Origin: Leptothrix cholodnii SP-6
GTDB taxonomy: Bacteria > Pseudomonadota > Gammaproteobacteria > Burkholderiales > Burkholderiaceae_C
Assembly: GCF_000019785.1 (NCBI RefSeq)
Contig: NC_010524.1
Span: 1,488,001-1,552,000 of the forward strand
DNA length: 64,000 nucleotides
Direction: 5' to 3'
This document shows, in pieces, positions 27,381 through 38,144 of the stretch. The notes beneath the pieces are model-generated. The model searched no databases. It saw only the letters and a program-made list of their open reading frames with translations, and was not told the origin of the DNA. Made by a program: the position numbers and the translations under genes. How positions within the stretch are numbered: the stretch's first letter is position 1; every line of letters starts with the position of its first letter.

Positions 27381-28226
27381 TCAGATCACCGGGCGCAGCG
27401 TCTGCGCCGTCTCCAGCAGCGCCGGCACCAGCCGGGCGACGATCTGCTCGGGCGGCCAGGCGGCGCTCTGCAAGGTCATGCCCAGCGCGGCCTTGCACTC
27501 GCCGTAGCGATCACGCAGCACGGTGGACACGCCGGTCAGGCCGACGTCGAGCTGGCCGACCGACATCCAGTGGTCCTGATGACGCGCCAGCCGGACCTCC
27601 TCGGTGAAGCTCTCGGCCGTCACCACGGTGCTGGCGGTGAAACCTGCGAACTCGTGCGTGGCGACCCAGTGCAGCAGCGCGTCATCCTTCAAGGTGGCGA
27701 GTAGCACGCGGCTCGGGCTGACCACATGGGCCGGCACACGCGCCCCGGCGTGAAAGCCGATCGACACCACCCGCGGGCTGTTGCTGCGCGCCACGTAGAC
27801 CACCTCGTGGCCGTCGAGCACGCTGACGTTGACGGTCTCGCCGGTGGCCATCGACAGACGCTGGATGAAGGGCTGCACCAGCCGTGGCAGCCGTGCGCCT
27901 TCCAGATAGCTCTGGCCCAGGCGCAGCACCCGCGGCGTCAGCCAGAAGTGCTTGCCGTCGGTGGCGGCGTAGCCGTAATGGCACAGGCTGAGCAGATGCC
28001 GCCGCACGGCGGTGCGCGGTATGGCAGTGCGCTGGCAGACCTGGGCGCAGGTCATGCGCGCGTGTTCGTCGTCGAACGATTCGATCACCGCCAGCCCGCG
28101 GCCCAGGCCGACGATGAGGTCGGCCGGGTCGATCGGGAAGTCGAAATCGCCGCCGTGGCTGCTCAGGCCTGAACCGAGCGAGGCATCGGCTGCGTCAGCC
28201 ACTGGGGTAGACCTGGGATAAACCAT
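27381..28226 (-). CDS. IclR-family transcriptional regulator (PcaR/PobR-like)
   Basis: 281 residues with a winged helix at about 37-95 (GLGRGLAVIESF, then MTCAQVCQRTAIPRTAVRRHLLSLCHYGY) and an IclR effector domain (NVSVLDGHEVVYVARSNSPRVVS.GFHAGARVPAH...SRVLLATL). The VIESF opening and the overall pattern are those of the protocatechuate/quinate group of IclR regulators. It is divergent from a shikimate-dehydrogenase-like gene and a TRAP binding protein, with a perfect palindrome 14 bases upstream of its own start. Control of uptake and breakdown of a cyclic carboxylic acid such as quinate or shikimate is the likely job. Confidence 0.9.
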   Translation of the reverse strand: MVYPRSTPVADAADASLGSGLSSHGGDFDFPIDPADLIVGLGRGLAVIESFDDEHARMTCAQVCQRTAIPRTAVRRHLLSLCHYGYAATDGKHFWLTPRVLRLGQSYLEGARLPRLVQPFIQRLSMATGETVNVSVLDGHEVVYVARSNSPRVVSIGFHAGARVPAHVVSPSRVLLATLKDDALLHWVATHEFAGFTASTVVTAESFTEEVRLARHQDHWMSVGQLDVGLTGVSTVLRDRYGECKAALGMTLQSAAWPPEQIVARLVPALLETAQTLRPVI

Positions 28227-28240
28227 TATTTCAACCGTTG

Positions 28241-28260
28241 ATCGGACAACATTGTCCGAT
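28241..28260. promoter_or_regulatory. Perfect palindrome, probable IclR operator
   Basis: ATCGGACAA-CA-TTGTCCGAT: nine-base arms, two-base centre, no mismatch. Placed between the divergent regulator and the aroE-like gene, 14 bases from the regulator's start, as expected for an IclR-type operator with autoregulation. Confidence 0.7.
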
Positions 28261-28287
28261 TATCGGTCAGCGCGAACAGGCTCCATC

Positions 28288-28316
28288 TTGTTCCGGACCG
28301 GGCCGCTGCCTACAGT
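28288..28316 (+). promoter_or_regulatory. Candidate sigma-70 promoter of the aroE-like gene
   Basis: TTGTTC, 17 bases, TACAGT. Position about 42 bases before the start codon at 28358 and downstream of the palindrome, so an IclR protein bound there would sit where an activator normally does. Confidence 0.45.
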
Positions 28317-28357
28317 GAACCCAGACCCGAACAACCCCGACCGGACCTCCTTCCCAA

Positions 28358-29203
28358 ATGACGATTTCAGGCAGCACACGCGTCTTCATGGTGCTCGGCG
28401 ACCCGGTCGCCCAGGTGCAGGCGCCGCAGATCTTCAACCGCGTGTTCCAGCGCTTCGGCGTCGATGCGGTGCTGGTGCCGGCGCAGGTGCGGGCAGACTG
28501 CCTCTCGGCTTTCGCCCACGCGGTGCTGGCGGCCGGCAACATCGACGGCCTGTGGCTGACGATCCCGCACAAGACCACGCTGGTGTCGGAACTGGCCCGC
28601 ATGGACGCCTGCGCCCGCGCGGCGCAATCGGTCAACGCGGTGCGCCGGCAGGCTAACGGCGAGCTCGAAGGCGCGCTGTTCGACGGCCTCGGCCTGGTCG
28701 GCGCGCTGCGTCACTTCGGCATCGAGCCGCGCGGCCTGCGCGTGCTGCTGCTGGGCGCCGGTGGCGCGGGCGCCGCGATCGCCGCGGCCCTGCTCGACCA
28801 CGGCGTGGCCCGACTGGCGCTGCACGACCTGGGCTCGCGCGCCACCGAACTGGCCGGCCGACTGGCTGACGGCGATGACGGCCGTATCAGCGTGCAATCC
28901 GCCGACCCGGAAGGTTTCGACCTGGTGATCAACGCCACCCCGCTGGGCCTGCGCGCCGACGACCCGCTGCCGTTCGACGTGCGCCGCCTCGACGCCCGCG
29001 CCAAGGTGGTCGACATCCTGATGAAGCCGCAACCCACGCCCTTGCTGCGCGCCTGCGCCGAACGTGGCATCGAGGCGCATCCGGGCTTCGAGATGCTGGT
29101 GCAGCAAGTGCCGCACTACCTGTCCTTCTTCGGCATGGACGCCATTGCCGAGACCTTGAAAACGGACTTGTCCGATGTCCGCCTGGGCCTGCAGTCGCTC
29201 TGA
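28358..29203 (+). CDS. Shikimate dehydrogenase-like oxidoreductase (AroE family)
   Basis: 281 residues. The substrate domain has DGLWLTIPHK with the catalytic lysine (near 71) and QSVNAVRR. The Rossmann domain has VLLLGAGGAGAAIAAALL, and INATPLGL follows. The usual S-x-S of the shikimate site (PVxHSxSP) reads PVAQVQAP here, so the substrate is probably not shikimate itself; quinate or an AroE-like paralogue's substrate is likelier. The biosynthetic aroE is normally alone or with mtgA. Here the gene is divergent from an IclR regulator and followed by a TRAP solute-binding protein, which argues for catabolism. Cofactor preference cannot be fixed by eye. Confidence 0.85.
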   Translation: MTISGSTRVFMVLGDPVAQVQAPQIFNRVFQRFGVDAVLVPAQVRADCLSAFAHAVLAAGNIDGLWLTIPHKTTLVSELARMDACARAAQSVNAVRRQANGELEGALFDGLGLVGALRHFGIEPRGLRVLLLGAGGAGAAIAAALLDHGVARLALHDLGSRATELAGRLADGDDGRISVQSADPEGFDLVINATPLGLRADDPLPFDVRRLDARAKVVDILMKPQPTPLLRACAERGIEAHPGFEMLVQQVPHYLSFFGMDAIAETLKTDLSDVRLGLQSL

Positions 29204-29252
29204 CCGCAAGCCTCTTTCTGATCCCTTTCACTCACCGACCTGGAGACTTTCC

Positions 29253-30269
29253 ATGAACATGGTTCGCCGCTGCATTTCTCTTTCGCTTCTGACCGCTGCG
29301 TTGTTCGCGTCCGGCCTGAGCCACGCCGCCGACATCGAGACCCGCACCATCAAGTTCCCCTCGGCCAGCAACAAGGGCCATCCGCAGGTGATCGGGGTCG
29401 AGAAGTTCGCCGAACTGGTCGCCCAGAAGAGCGGCGGCAAGCTGAGCGTCAAGCCTTTCCCCGGCGGCACGCTGGGGCCGGATCTGCAGACGGTCTCGGC
29501 CATGCAGGGCGGCACGATGGAGATGACGGTGATGAACGCCAGCCTGCTGGCCGGCAACGCCAAGGAGATGGCGATCTTCGACTTCCCGTTCATGTTCAAC
29601 AACACGCGTGAGGCCGACGCCATCGCCGACGGCCCGATCGGCCAGAAGCTGCTCGACAAGCTGCAGGAGCGCGGTCTGGTCGGCCTGGCGTACTGGGACC
29701 TGGGCTTTCGCCAGATGCACACGCTCAAGCGTCCGATCGCCAAGGCCGACGACTTCAAGGGCCTGAAGATGCGCGTGATCCCGACGCCGATCTACGTCGA
29801 CTTCATGAAGGCGCTGGGCGCCTCGCCGGTGCCGATGCCCTTCACCGAGACCTACACCGCGCTGGAGCAGGGGGCGATCGACGGCATGACCAATCCGCTG
29901 CTCAACATCCTCGACGGCAAGTACAACGAGGTCTCCAAGCACCTGACGATCACCAACCACATGTACACGCCGCAGGCGGTGATCGTGAGCAAGAAGTTCT
30001 GGGACAAGCTCTCGCCGGTCGAGCAGAAGATCCTGCGTGACGCCGCGATGGAAACGGCGGTGTTCCAGCGCAAGGTGGCGCGTGACGAAGCGGCGAAGGT
30101 GCTGGGTGAACTCAAGAAGCTCGGCATGACCGTGCACGAACTGCCGCCGGAAGAACTCGCCAAGATGCGCGAGCGTGCCAAGCCGGTGATCGAGAAGTAC
30201 ACCAAGGAACTCGGCCCGGTGGTGCAGGAGATGTACGCGGCGGTCGAGAAGGTTCGCGCAGCGAAGTGA
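29253..30269 (+). CDS. TRAP transporter solute-binding protein (DctP family)
   Basis: 338 residues from the ATG at 29253. A signal peptide ends near GLSHAADIE, so the protein is periplasmic. The DctP fold is shown by KFAELVAQKSGGKLSVKPFPGGTLG, the DLGFRQMHTLKRPI segment and the conserved arginine loop KGLKMRVIPTPIYVDFMKALGASPVPMPFTETYTALEQGAIDG, which contacts the ligand's carboxylate. The ligand is probably an organic acid handled by the adjacent dehydrogenase. The membrane subunits DctQ and DctM are absent: the next gene is on the other strand. It must share them with another locus. Confidence 0.92.
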   Translation: MNMVRRCISLSLLTAALFASGLSHAADIETRTIKFPSASNKGHPQVIGVEKFAELVAQKSGGKLSVKPFPGGTLGPDLQTVSAMQGGTMEMTVMNASLLAGNAKEMAIFDFPFMFNNTREADAIADGPIGQKLLDKLQERGLVGLAYWDLGFRQMHTLKRPIAKADDFKGLKMRVIPTPIYVDFMKALGASPVPMPFTETYTALEQGAIDGMTNPLLNILDGKYNEVSKHLTITNHMYTPQAVIVSKKFWDKLSPVEQKILRDAAMETAVFQRKVARDEAAKVLGELKKLGMTVHELPPEELAKMRERAKPVIEKYTKELGPVVQEMYAAVEKVRAAK

Positions 30270-30313
30270 TCTCCGGCGTCGACCCGGGAGCGGGATGGCT
30301 CCCGCTCTGCTGA

Positions 30314-31168
<855 letters not shown>

Positions 31169-31221
31169 GGTGAAACTTTCGGGTTCGTTGAAGGGACGCT
31201 GTCAGAATAGCGATCAAACTA

Positions 31222-31240
31222 ACTTTCCGTAAGTACGTAC
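31222..31240. promoter_or_regulatory. Possible HxlR-regulator operator
   Basis: Overlapping symmetric elements ACTT-N5-AAGT (31222-31234) and GTACGTAC (31233-31240) lie between the divergent qorB-like gene and its HxlR-type regulator. The position suits an operator; the symmetry is short, so this is tentative. Confidence 0.35.
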
Positions 31241-31256
31241 CTGGAGGTAAGTGCCC

Positions 31257-31697
31257 ATGACCGATCGCACCTCATCCGAAGTCGCCGCGCTCCCCTTGTC
31301 GGCGCTGGTGCGCCGGGGCGAGCTGTTTTCGCCCGATTGCCCGTCGCGTGACGTGCTCAAGCACGTCACCAGCCGCTGGGGCGTGCTGCTGCTGGTGGCG
31401 CTGATGGGCGGCACGCACCGCTTCAGCGACCTGCGCCGCAAGGTCGGCGGCGTGAGCGAGAAGATGCTGGCGCAGACGCTGCGCTGGCTCGAAGCGGATG
31501 GCTTCGTGCTGCGTGTGTCGCACGACACCGTGCCGCCGCATGTCGAATACAGCCTGACGCCGCTGGGCCTGGCGGTGGGTCAGCGCGTGGCGGCGCTGGC
31601 CGACTGGATCGAGCTCAATCTGCCCGACATCCTGGATGCGCAGCGGCTGCAGGTAGGCGCGTCAGCAGCGGCCGCAGGCCGACCACCTGGCCGATGA
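31257..31697 (+). CDS. HxlR-family transcriptional regulator (YtfH/QorR-like)
   Basis: 146 residues from the ATG with GGAGG eleven bases upstream (a GTG two codons earlier is too close to the ribosome site). The winged helix has the HxlR pattern CPSRDVLKHVTSRWGVLLLVAL, then HRFSDLRRKVGGVSEKMLAQTLRWLEADGFV and VPPHVEYSLTPLG. The single N-terminal cysteine before the helix (DCPSRD) is the redox-sensing cysteine in related regulators such as HypR and QorR. Divergent from the qorB-like gene, its probable target. Its last 83 bases overlap the end of nirE on the opposite strand. Confidence 0.9.
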   Translation: MTDRTSSEVAALPLSALVRRGELFSPDCPSRDVLKHVTSRWGVLLLVALMGGTHRFSDLRRKVGGVSEKMLAQTLRWLEADGFVLRVSHDTVPPHVEYSLTPLGLAVGQRVAALADWIELNLPDILDAQRLQVGASAAAAGRPPGR

Positions 31698-32466
31698 TGA
31701 TCAGCGCCGGCGGCTTGACGGCATGTGCGAGCGCCAGTGACGGCAGCGTCAGCAGCGTGCCGGTGATGCAGCGTTCGCCGGGCAGGGTGGCGCGTTCGAC
31801 CAGCGCGGCCGGCGTGTCGGCCGGCAGGCCGTGCGCGAGCAGTTGCCGGCAGATCACCGGCAGGGTGCCCACGCCCATGTAGATCACCACCGTCTGGCGC
31901 GGCCGCGCCAGCATCGGCCAGTCGAGATCGATCTCGTGGTTCTCCCGCAGGTGGCCGGTGGTGAACACCAGCGTGCCGGCGTGGTCGCGGTGCGTGAGCG
32001 GGATGCCGGCGCTGGCGGCCGCACCCTGTGCGGCGCTCAGGCCGGGGATCACGTCGAAGGGGATGCCCGCCTCGGCCAGCGCTTGCGCCTCTTCGCCGCC
32101 GCGGCCGAAGATGTAGCCATCGCCGCCCTTGAGCCGCAGCAGCGGCCGGCCGCTGCGCGCCAGCGCCACCATGCGCTCGATGATGGTCTCCTGCGACAGC
32201 GTGTGGCGCGCGCATTCCTTGCCCACGTAGATGCGCTGCGCGTGCTCGGGCACGAACGCCATCACCTCGTCGCTGACGAGGTGGTCGTGCAGCACCAGCG
32301 TGGCCTGCCGCAGCGCCTTGTGGGCCTTGAGCGTGAGCAGCTCCGGGTCGCCCGGGCCGGCGCCCACCAGCGTGACACGGGCTGCCGTGCTGGCGGCTGC
32401 GACGGGCTGCAGCGGCGCCTGCACAGGCCCGGGGGTGAACTGCAGGGATTTGTCGATCACGCGCAT
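31615..32466 (-). CDS. nirE: Uroporphyrinogen-III C-methyltransferase NirE
   Basis: 283 residues. It transfers two methyl groups from S-adenosylmethionine to uroporphyrinogen III, giving precorrin-2, the first committed step to heme d1 and siroheme. Motifs are VTLVGAGPGDPELLT, the DHLVSDEV segment, LRLKGGDGYIFGRGGEEAQAL, VIPGLSAAQGAAASAGIPLTHR and YMGVG. It lacks the CysG dehydrogenase/chelatase half. It is divergent from nirS across a shared FNR-type box, so the symbol nirE is used rather than cobA. The C-terminus overlaps the convergent HxlR gene by 83 bases. Confidence 0.9.
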   Translation of the reverse strand: MRVIDKSLQFTPGPVQAPLQPVAAASTAARVTLVGAGPGDPELLTLKAHKALRQATLVLHDHLVSDEVMAFVPEHAQRIYVGKECARHTLSQETIIERMVALARSGRPLLRLKGGDGYIFGRGGEEAQALAEAGIPFDVIPGLSAAQGAAASAGIPLTHRDHAGTLVFTTGHLRENHEIDLDWPMLARPRQTVVIYMGVGTLPVICRQLLAHGLPADTPAALVERATLPGERCITGTLLTLPSLALAHAVKPPALIIIGQVVGLRPLLTRLPAAAAHPGCRAD

Positions 32467-32560
32467 GGCCCGGGCCTCTTCTCTTCTTCTGGGTGGAGTG
32501 GGTCGAGTGGGTTGACTCGTTCGGTGTGGGGGCGATGTTCAGATGCGACGCCGTGTGCGT

Positions 32561-32578
32561 CCTTGAACTGGTTCAAGG
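32561..32578. promoter_or_regulatory. FNR/DNR-type box between nirE and nirS
   Basis: CCTTGAAC-TG-GTTCAAGG, a perfect palindrome containing TTGA-N6-TCAA. It lies 130 bases before nirS and 95 before nirE and can serve both. It matches the site type read by the Crp/Fnr regulator encoded at 46856. Confidence 0.8.
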
Positions 32579-32686
32579 ACGGCGCCGCAACCGACGCCGA
32601 CGATGCGCTCGCTCGCTGCCTGACGATGGACAGCCGCCCTGCGAGCCGACTTGGCGCAGCCGCGCCCAGCCCCATTCAAGCGCTGA

Positions 32687-34429
<1,743 letters not shown>

Positions 34430-34471
34430 TCGACGCCTGGCGAGCGACCTCACGCGCAATCAAAAGGCAAA

Positions 34472-34501
34472 AGGCGAGCCCGCGAGGGCTCGCCTTTTTT
34501 T
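34472..34501 (+). terminator. Rho-independent terminator of nirS
   Basis: Ten-pair stem AGGCGAGCCC/GGGCTCGCCT with loop GCGA, followed by seven T residues, beginning 43 bases after the nirS stop. Confidence 0.92.
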
Positions 34502-34525
34502 GACGTCGCTCGCGCCATCGTTCGT

Positions 34526-34543
34526 CCTTAAGCCAGTTCAAGG
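34526..34543. promoter_or_regulatory. FNR/DNR-type box before nirC
   Basis: CCTTAAGC-CA-GTTCAAGG: the right arm is identical to the box before nirS; the left arm has TTAA in place of TTGA. It lies 33 bases before nirC, placing it to activate the nirCF-DL-GHJ series. Confidence 0.68.
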
Positions 34544-34576
34544 ACGCCCGGCCCCCACCGGCGTGACCATGCAGCC

Positions 34577-34966
34577 ATGAGCCGCCCACATCGCCCCCGC
34601 CGCCATCGGCGCGTTCTTCGTGTGGCCGTGGTCCTGATGGCGACGGCCTGGAACTGCTGCGCCGCGATCGCGGCCGATGCCGCCTGGCTGCCCACCGCCG
34701 CGCGCCAGCAGCAGCTCGTGCGCATGGTGCGCCAGGACTGCGGCTCCTGCCACGGCATGCGCCTGACCGGCGGCCTGGGCCCCGCGCTGACCCGTGAGGC
34801 GCTGGCCGAGGTGCCGCTCGACAGCATCGCCGCCACCATCTTCCACGGCCGCCCCGGCACGCCGATGCCGCCCTGGCGCGCGATGCTCGACGAGCACGAA
34901 GCGCGCTGGATCGCCGAGCGGCTGCTGGCCGGTTTCCCCGAAGACACGACGAAAGCATCGCGATGA
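34577..34966 (+). CDS. nirC: c-type cytochrome NirC
   Basis: 129 residues: a basic N-terminus, a signal segment (VAVVLMATAWNCCAAIAADA), then one heme c site C55-G-S-C58-H59 and a methionine ligand probably in GTPMPPW. NirC is a small periplasmic cytochrome able to pass electrons to cytochrome cd1, and is thought to act in heme d1 maturation. The stop overlaps the nirF start by four bases. A housekeeping c551 is an alternative, but the position directly before nirF matches nirC. Confidence 0.85.
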   Translation: MSRPHRPRRHRRVLRVAVVLMATAWNCCAAIAADAAWLPTAARQQQLVRMVRQDCGSCHGMRLTGGLGPALTREALAEVPLDSIAATIFHGRPGTPMPPWRAMLDEHEARWIAERLLAGFPEDTTKASR

Positions 34967-36156
34967 AACGCCGACACCTGCTGGCCGGCCTGGCCACGTT
35001 GCCTGCCCTCTCCACGCTCGGCCTGATGACGGGCTGCGCCACGGCGCCGCAACGCGGCACCGGCGACCTGGGCGTGATCGTCGCGCGTGCCAGCGGCCGG
35101 CTGGCGATCGTCGACACCAGCGCGCGCACGCTGCTCGGCGAAGTGGCGGGGCTGGGCGACCTGTCGCACGCCTCGGTGGTGTTCTCGCGTGACGGCCTGC
35201 ACGCCTACGTGTTCGGCCGCGACGGCGGTCTGAGCAAGGTCGACCTGCTGCAGCGCCGCCTGGTGGCGCGCGTGATGCAGGCCGGCAACTCGATCGGCGG
35301 CGCCATCAGCGCCGACGGCACGCTGGTGGCGGCGCAGAACTACACGCCCGGCGGCGTCAAGGTGTTCGATGCCCGCACCCTCACGCTGCTGGCCGACATC
35401 CCGGCCGAATACGGGGCGGCCAAGCCATCGCGGGTGGTCGGCCTGGTCGACCTGCCGGGCCGGCGCTTCGCCTTCAGCCTGTTCGATGCCGACGCGATCT
35501 GGATCGCCGACCTGAGCGACACCACGCACCCGAAGCTCACCCAGCTGCCCGGCATCGGCCGCCAGCCCTACGACGCGCTGGTCACGCCCGATGGCCGCCA
35601 CTACATCGCCGGCCTGTTCGGCGAGGACGGCCTGGCGCTGGTCGACCTGTGGGCCGAGACGCCCACGGCACGCCGCATCCTCGGCGGCTACGGCCGTGGC
35701 GAGCAGCCGCTGCCGGTCTACAAGATGCCGCATCTGCGCGGCTGGGCGGTGGCCGGCCGGCGCGCCTACCTGCCCGCGATCGGCCGCCACGAGGTGCTGG
35801 TGGTCGACATCGAGACCTGGGCCGAGGTCGGCCGCATCCCGGTCGCCGGCCAGCCGGTGTTCGTGATCGCGCGGCCCGACGGCCGGCAGGTGTGGGTCAA
35901 CTTCGCGGTGCCCGACTACCACCGCGTGCAGGTCATCGACACGCCGAGCCAGCGCATCGTCAAGACGATCGAACCGGGCCGCGCGGTGCTGCACATGGAG
36001 TTCACGCCGCGTGGCGAGGCGGTGTGGATCAGCAGCCGCGACGACAACCGCGTCAGCGTGATCGACACCCGCAGCTTCGACACGCTGGCCACGCTGTCGG
36101 TCGACGCGCCGAGCGGCATCTTCTTCACCGCCCGCGCCGCGCGGCTCGGGTTCTGA
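34963..36156 (+). CDS. nirF: Heme d1 biosynthesis protein NirF
   Basis: 397 residues forming a beta-propeller similar to the d1 domain of NirS but without the heme c domain. NirF is required for a late step in making heme d1. The N-terminus MKRRHLLAGLATLPALSTLGLMTGC combines a twin-arginine motif with a lipobox-like TGC, so it is probably exported and lipid-anchored in the periplasm. Recognisable blocks are VVFSRDGLHAYVFGRDGGLSKVDL, NYTPGGVKVFDARTL and the final VSVIDTRSFDTLATLSV. Translationally coupled to nirC. Confidence 0.95.
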   Translation: MKRRHLLAGLATLPALSTLGLMTGCATAPQRGTGDLGVIVARASGRLAIVDTSARTLLGEVAGLGDLSHASVVFSRDGLHAYVFGRDGGLSKVDLLQRRLVARVMQAGNSIGGAISADGTLVAAQNYTPGGVKVFDARTLTLLADIPAEYGAAKPSRVVGLVDLPGRRFAFSLFDADAIWIADLSDTTHPKLTQLPGIGRQPYDALVTPDGRHYIAGLFGEDGLALVDLWAETPTARRILGGYGRGEQPLPVYKMPHLRGWAVAGRRAYLPAIGRHEVLVVDIETWAEVGRIPVAGQPVFVIARPDGRQVWVNFAVPDYHRVQVIDTPSQRIVKTIEPGRAVLHMEFTPRGEAVWISSRDDNRVSVIDTRSFDTLATLSVDAPSGIFFTARAARLGF

Positions 36157-36167
36157 TCTGGGACGAC

Positions 36168-37187
36168 ATGATGGATCTCGCACGTCAATTCCAGCTCGCG
36201 CTGCTCAACCCGTGGCAGCACGGCTTTCCGCTGCAGCGCGAGCCGTTTGCGCTGATCGCCACACAACTCGGCCTGAGCGTGCCCGACGTGCTGGCAGGTT
36301 TTGCCAGCTTGCAGCGCGACGGCTCGCTCAGCCGCATCGGCGGCGTGTTCGGCCCCGGTGCAGGTGGCGCCGCCTTGCTCGCCGCGATGGCCGTGCCGGC
36401 CGAGCGCATGCAGGCGGTGGCGGCGATCGTGTCGGCGCATCCGGGCGTCAACCACAACTACGAACGCGAGCACGCGCTCAACCTGTGGTTCGTGATGACG
36501 GGCCGCGATGCCGGGGCGGTGGAGCAATCGATGCAATCGCTCGAACAGGCCACCGGATTGACTGCGCTGCGGCTGCGCATGCAGCGTGCCTACCGCATCG
36601 ACCTGGGTTTCGATCTGCGCCACCGCACCGCCTGCCACGCGATGCGGGCCGGCCGCCGCGGGGCGCCGATCGACCGCGCCGACCTGCCGCTGGCCGCGCT
36701 GGTCGAGGATGGCCTGCCGCTGATCGCACGGCCTTACGACGCCTGGGCCGAGGCGCTGAACCGCACGTCCGCGGCGGTACTCGCCACGCTGCAGCATTGG
36801 CTGGACGGCGGCACGCTCAAGCGCTTCGGCACCATCGTGCGGCACCACGAACTCGGCTTCGACGCCAACGCGATGACGGTGTTCGACGTGGCCGACGCGC
36901 AGGTCGATGCCTGCGGCGAGGCGCTGGCGCGCGAGCCCGGCGTGACGCTGGCCTATCGCCGCGAACGCGGTGCCGGTTGGCCCTACAACCTCTATTGCAT
37001 GGTGCATGGCCGCGACCGCGCGGCGGTGCACGAGGTGCTGGATCGTGTCATCGCGCGCAGCGGCCTGGCGGCGTATCCGCACGCGGTGCTGTTCTCGCGC
37101 CGGCGCTTCAAGCAGACCGGCGCGCGGCGCTTCCGCGATCTGCCGCCCACCCCCTGCCACCCGGAGCTTGCCGATGCTGTCGCTTGA
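36168..37187 (+). CDS. nirDL: Siroheme decarboxylase NirD-NirL fusion
   Basis: 339 residues made of two Lrp/AsnC-like halves, each with a winged helix and a ligand-binding domain. The first half contains FALIATQLGLSVPDVLAGF and HNYEREHALNLWFV; the second has PLIARPYDAWAEAL...LKRFGTIVRHHELGFDANAM and WPYNLYCMVHG. The enzyme decarboxylates siroheme towards 12,18-didecarboxysiroheme, the second part of heme d1 synthesis. In pseudomonads NirD and NirL are separate; the fusion is as in Paracoccus. Start at the first of two adjacent ATGs (36168/36171). Overlaps nirG by 14 bases. Confidence 0.94.
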   Translation: MMDLARQFQLALLNPWQHGFPLQREPFALIATQLGLSVPDVLAGFASLQRDGSLSRIGGVFGPGAGGAALLAAMAVPAERMQAVAAIVSAHPGVNHNYEREHALNLWFVMTGRDAGAVEQSMQSLEQATGLTALRLRMQRAYRIDLGFDLRHRTACHAMRAGRRGAPIDRADLPLAALVEDGLPLIARPYDAWAEALNRTSAAVLATLQHWLDGGTLKRFGTIVRHHELGFDANAMTVFDVADAQVDACGEALAREPGVTLAYRRERGAGWPYNLYCMVHGRDRAAVHEVLDRVIARSGLAAYPHAVLFSRRRFKQTGARRFRDLPPTPCHPELADAVA

Positions 37188-37665
37188 CGATCTGCGCCTG
37201 ATGAGCCGCCTGCATGGCGGATTCCCGCTCACCGACCGGCCGTTTGCCGATGTGGCGGCCGAACTCGGTTGCAGCGAAGACACCGTGATCGAGCGCCTGC
37301 ACCACCTGCTGGCGCACGGCCTGCTGACGCGTTTCGGCCCGCTGTTCCAGATCGAGCGCGCCGGTGGCCAGTTCGTCCTGGCGGCGATGGCCGTGCCGCC
37401 GGAGCGTTTCGATGCGGTCGCCGTGCAGGTCAACGCGCTGCCCGAGGTGGCGCACAACTACCGCCGCGATCACGCGCTGAACATGTGGTTCGTGATCGGT
37501 GCCGAGTCGCCCGACAAGGCCCTGGCCGCGCTGCAGCGCATCGAGGCACAGACCGGCCTGGCCGTCCATGCGTTCCCGAAGGAGCGCGAGTTCTTTGTCG
37601 AACTGCGATTGCCGCTGGAGGCCATCGGCGTCGACCTGCCACAGGAGCGCCGCGATGCCGCTTGA
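37174..37665 (+). CDS. nirG: Siroheme decarboxylase subunit NirG
   Basis: 163 residues, a single Lrp/AsnC-like unit: the winged helix has GGFPLTDRPFADVAAELGCSEDTVIERL, then LLTRFGPLFQIE and the active-site-like HNYRRDHALNMWFVIG. It works with NirDL and NirH in removing two acetate carboxyl groups of siroheme. It is more like the first half of NirDL than the second. The start lies 14 bases inside nirDL and the end overlaps nirH by 11 bases, so the three proteins are translated in step. Confidence 0.92.
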   Translation: MLSLDDLRLMSRLHGGFPLTDRPFADVAAELGCSEDTVIERLHHLLAHGLLTRFGPLFQIERAGGQFVLAAMAVPPERFDAVAVQVNALPEVAHNYRRDHALNMWFVIGAESPDKALAALQRIEAQTGLAVHAFPKEREFFVELRLPLEAIGVDLPQERRDAA

Positions 37666-38137
37666 CGATTTCGACCGCGACCTGATCGCCGCCACGCAAG
37701 GCGGCCTGCCGCTGGTGGCGCGCCCCTACGAAGCCGTGGGCGCGATGCTCGGCGTGAGCGGCGAGCAGGTGCGTGAGCGCCTGGCGCAGATGCTCGCGAG
37801 CGGTCTGATCCGCCGCATCGGCGCGGTGCCCAACCACTACAAGCTCGGCTTCACCGCCAACGGCATGAGCGTGTGGGACGTCGACGACGCGGTGGTCGAT
37901 CAGCTCGGCGAGCGCATCGGCGCACTCGCCGGCGTGAGCCACTGCTACCGCCGCCCGCGCCATCGGCCGGCCTGGCCGTACAACCTGTTCGCGATGCTGC
38001 ACGGCCGCTCGCGCCACGAGGTCGAACAGCAGGCCGCGCAGATCGCCACGCTGCTCGGCGCGGCCTGCCGTGGCCACGACATCCTCTATTCCACCGCGAT
38101 CCTGAAGAAGACCGGATTGCGCCTCACCGAGACCTGA
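37655..38137 (+). CDS. nirH: Siroheme decarboxylase subunit NirH
   Basis: 160 residues, one Lrp/AsnC-like unit resembling the second half of NirDL: GGLPLVARPYEAVGAMLGVSGEQVRERL, LIRRIGAVPNHYKLGFTANGMSVWDVDD and HRPAWPYNLFAMLHGRS. The GxVxNHxxLG.xxN segment places it in the NirL/NirH (AhbB-like) class, complementary to NirG. Acts in the cytoplasm on siroheme. It overlaps nirG and is followed seven bases later by nirJ, the next enzyme. Confidence 0.92.
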   Translation: MPLDDFDRDLIAATQGGLPLVARPYEAVGAMLGVSGEQVRERLAQMLASGLIRRIGAVPNHYKLGFTANGMSVWDVDDAVVDQLGERIGALAGVSHCYRRPRHRPAWPYNLFAMLHGRSRHEVEQQAAQIATLLGAACRGHDILYSTAILKKTGLRLTET

Positions 38138-38144
38138 GCCCACC

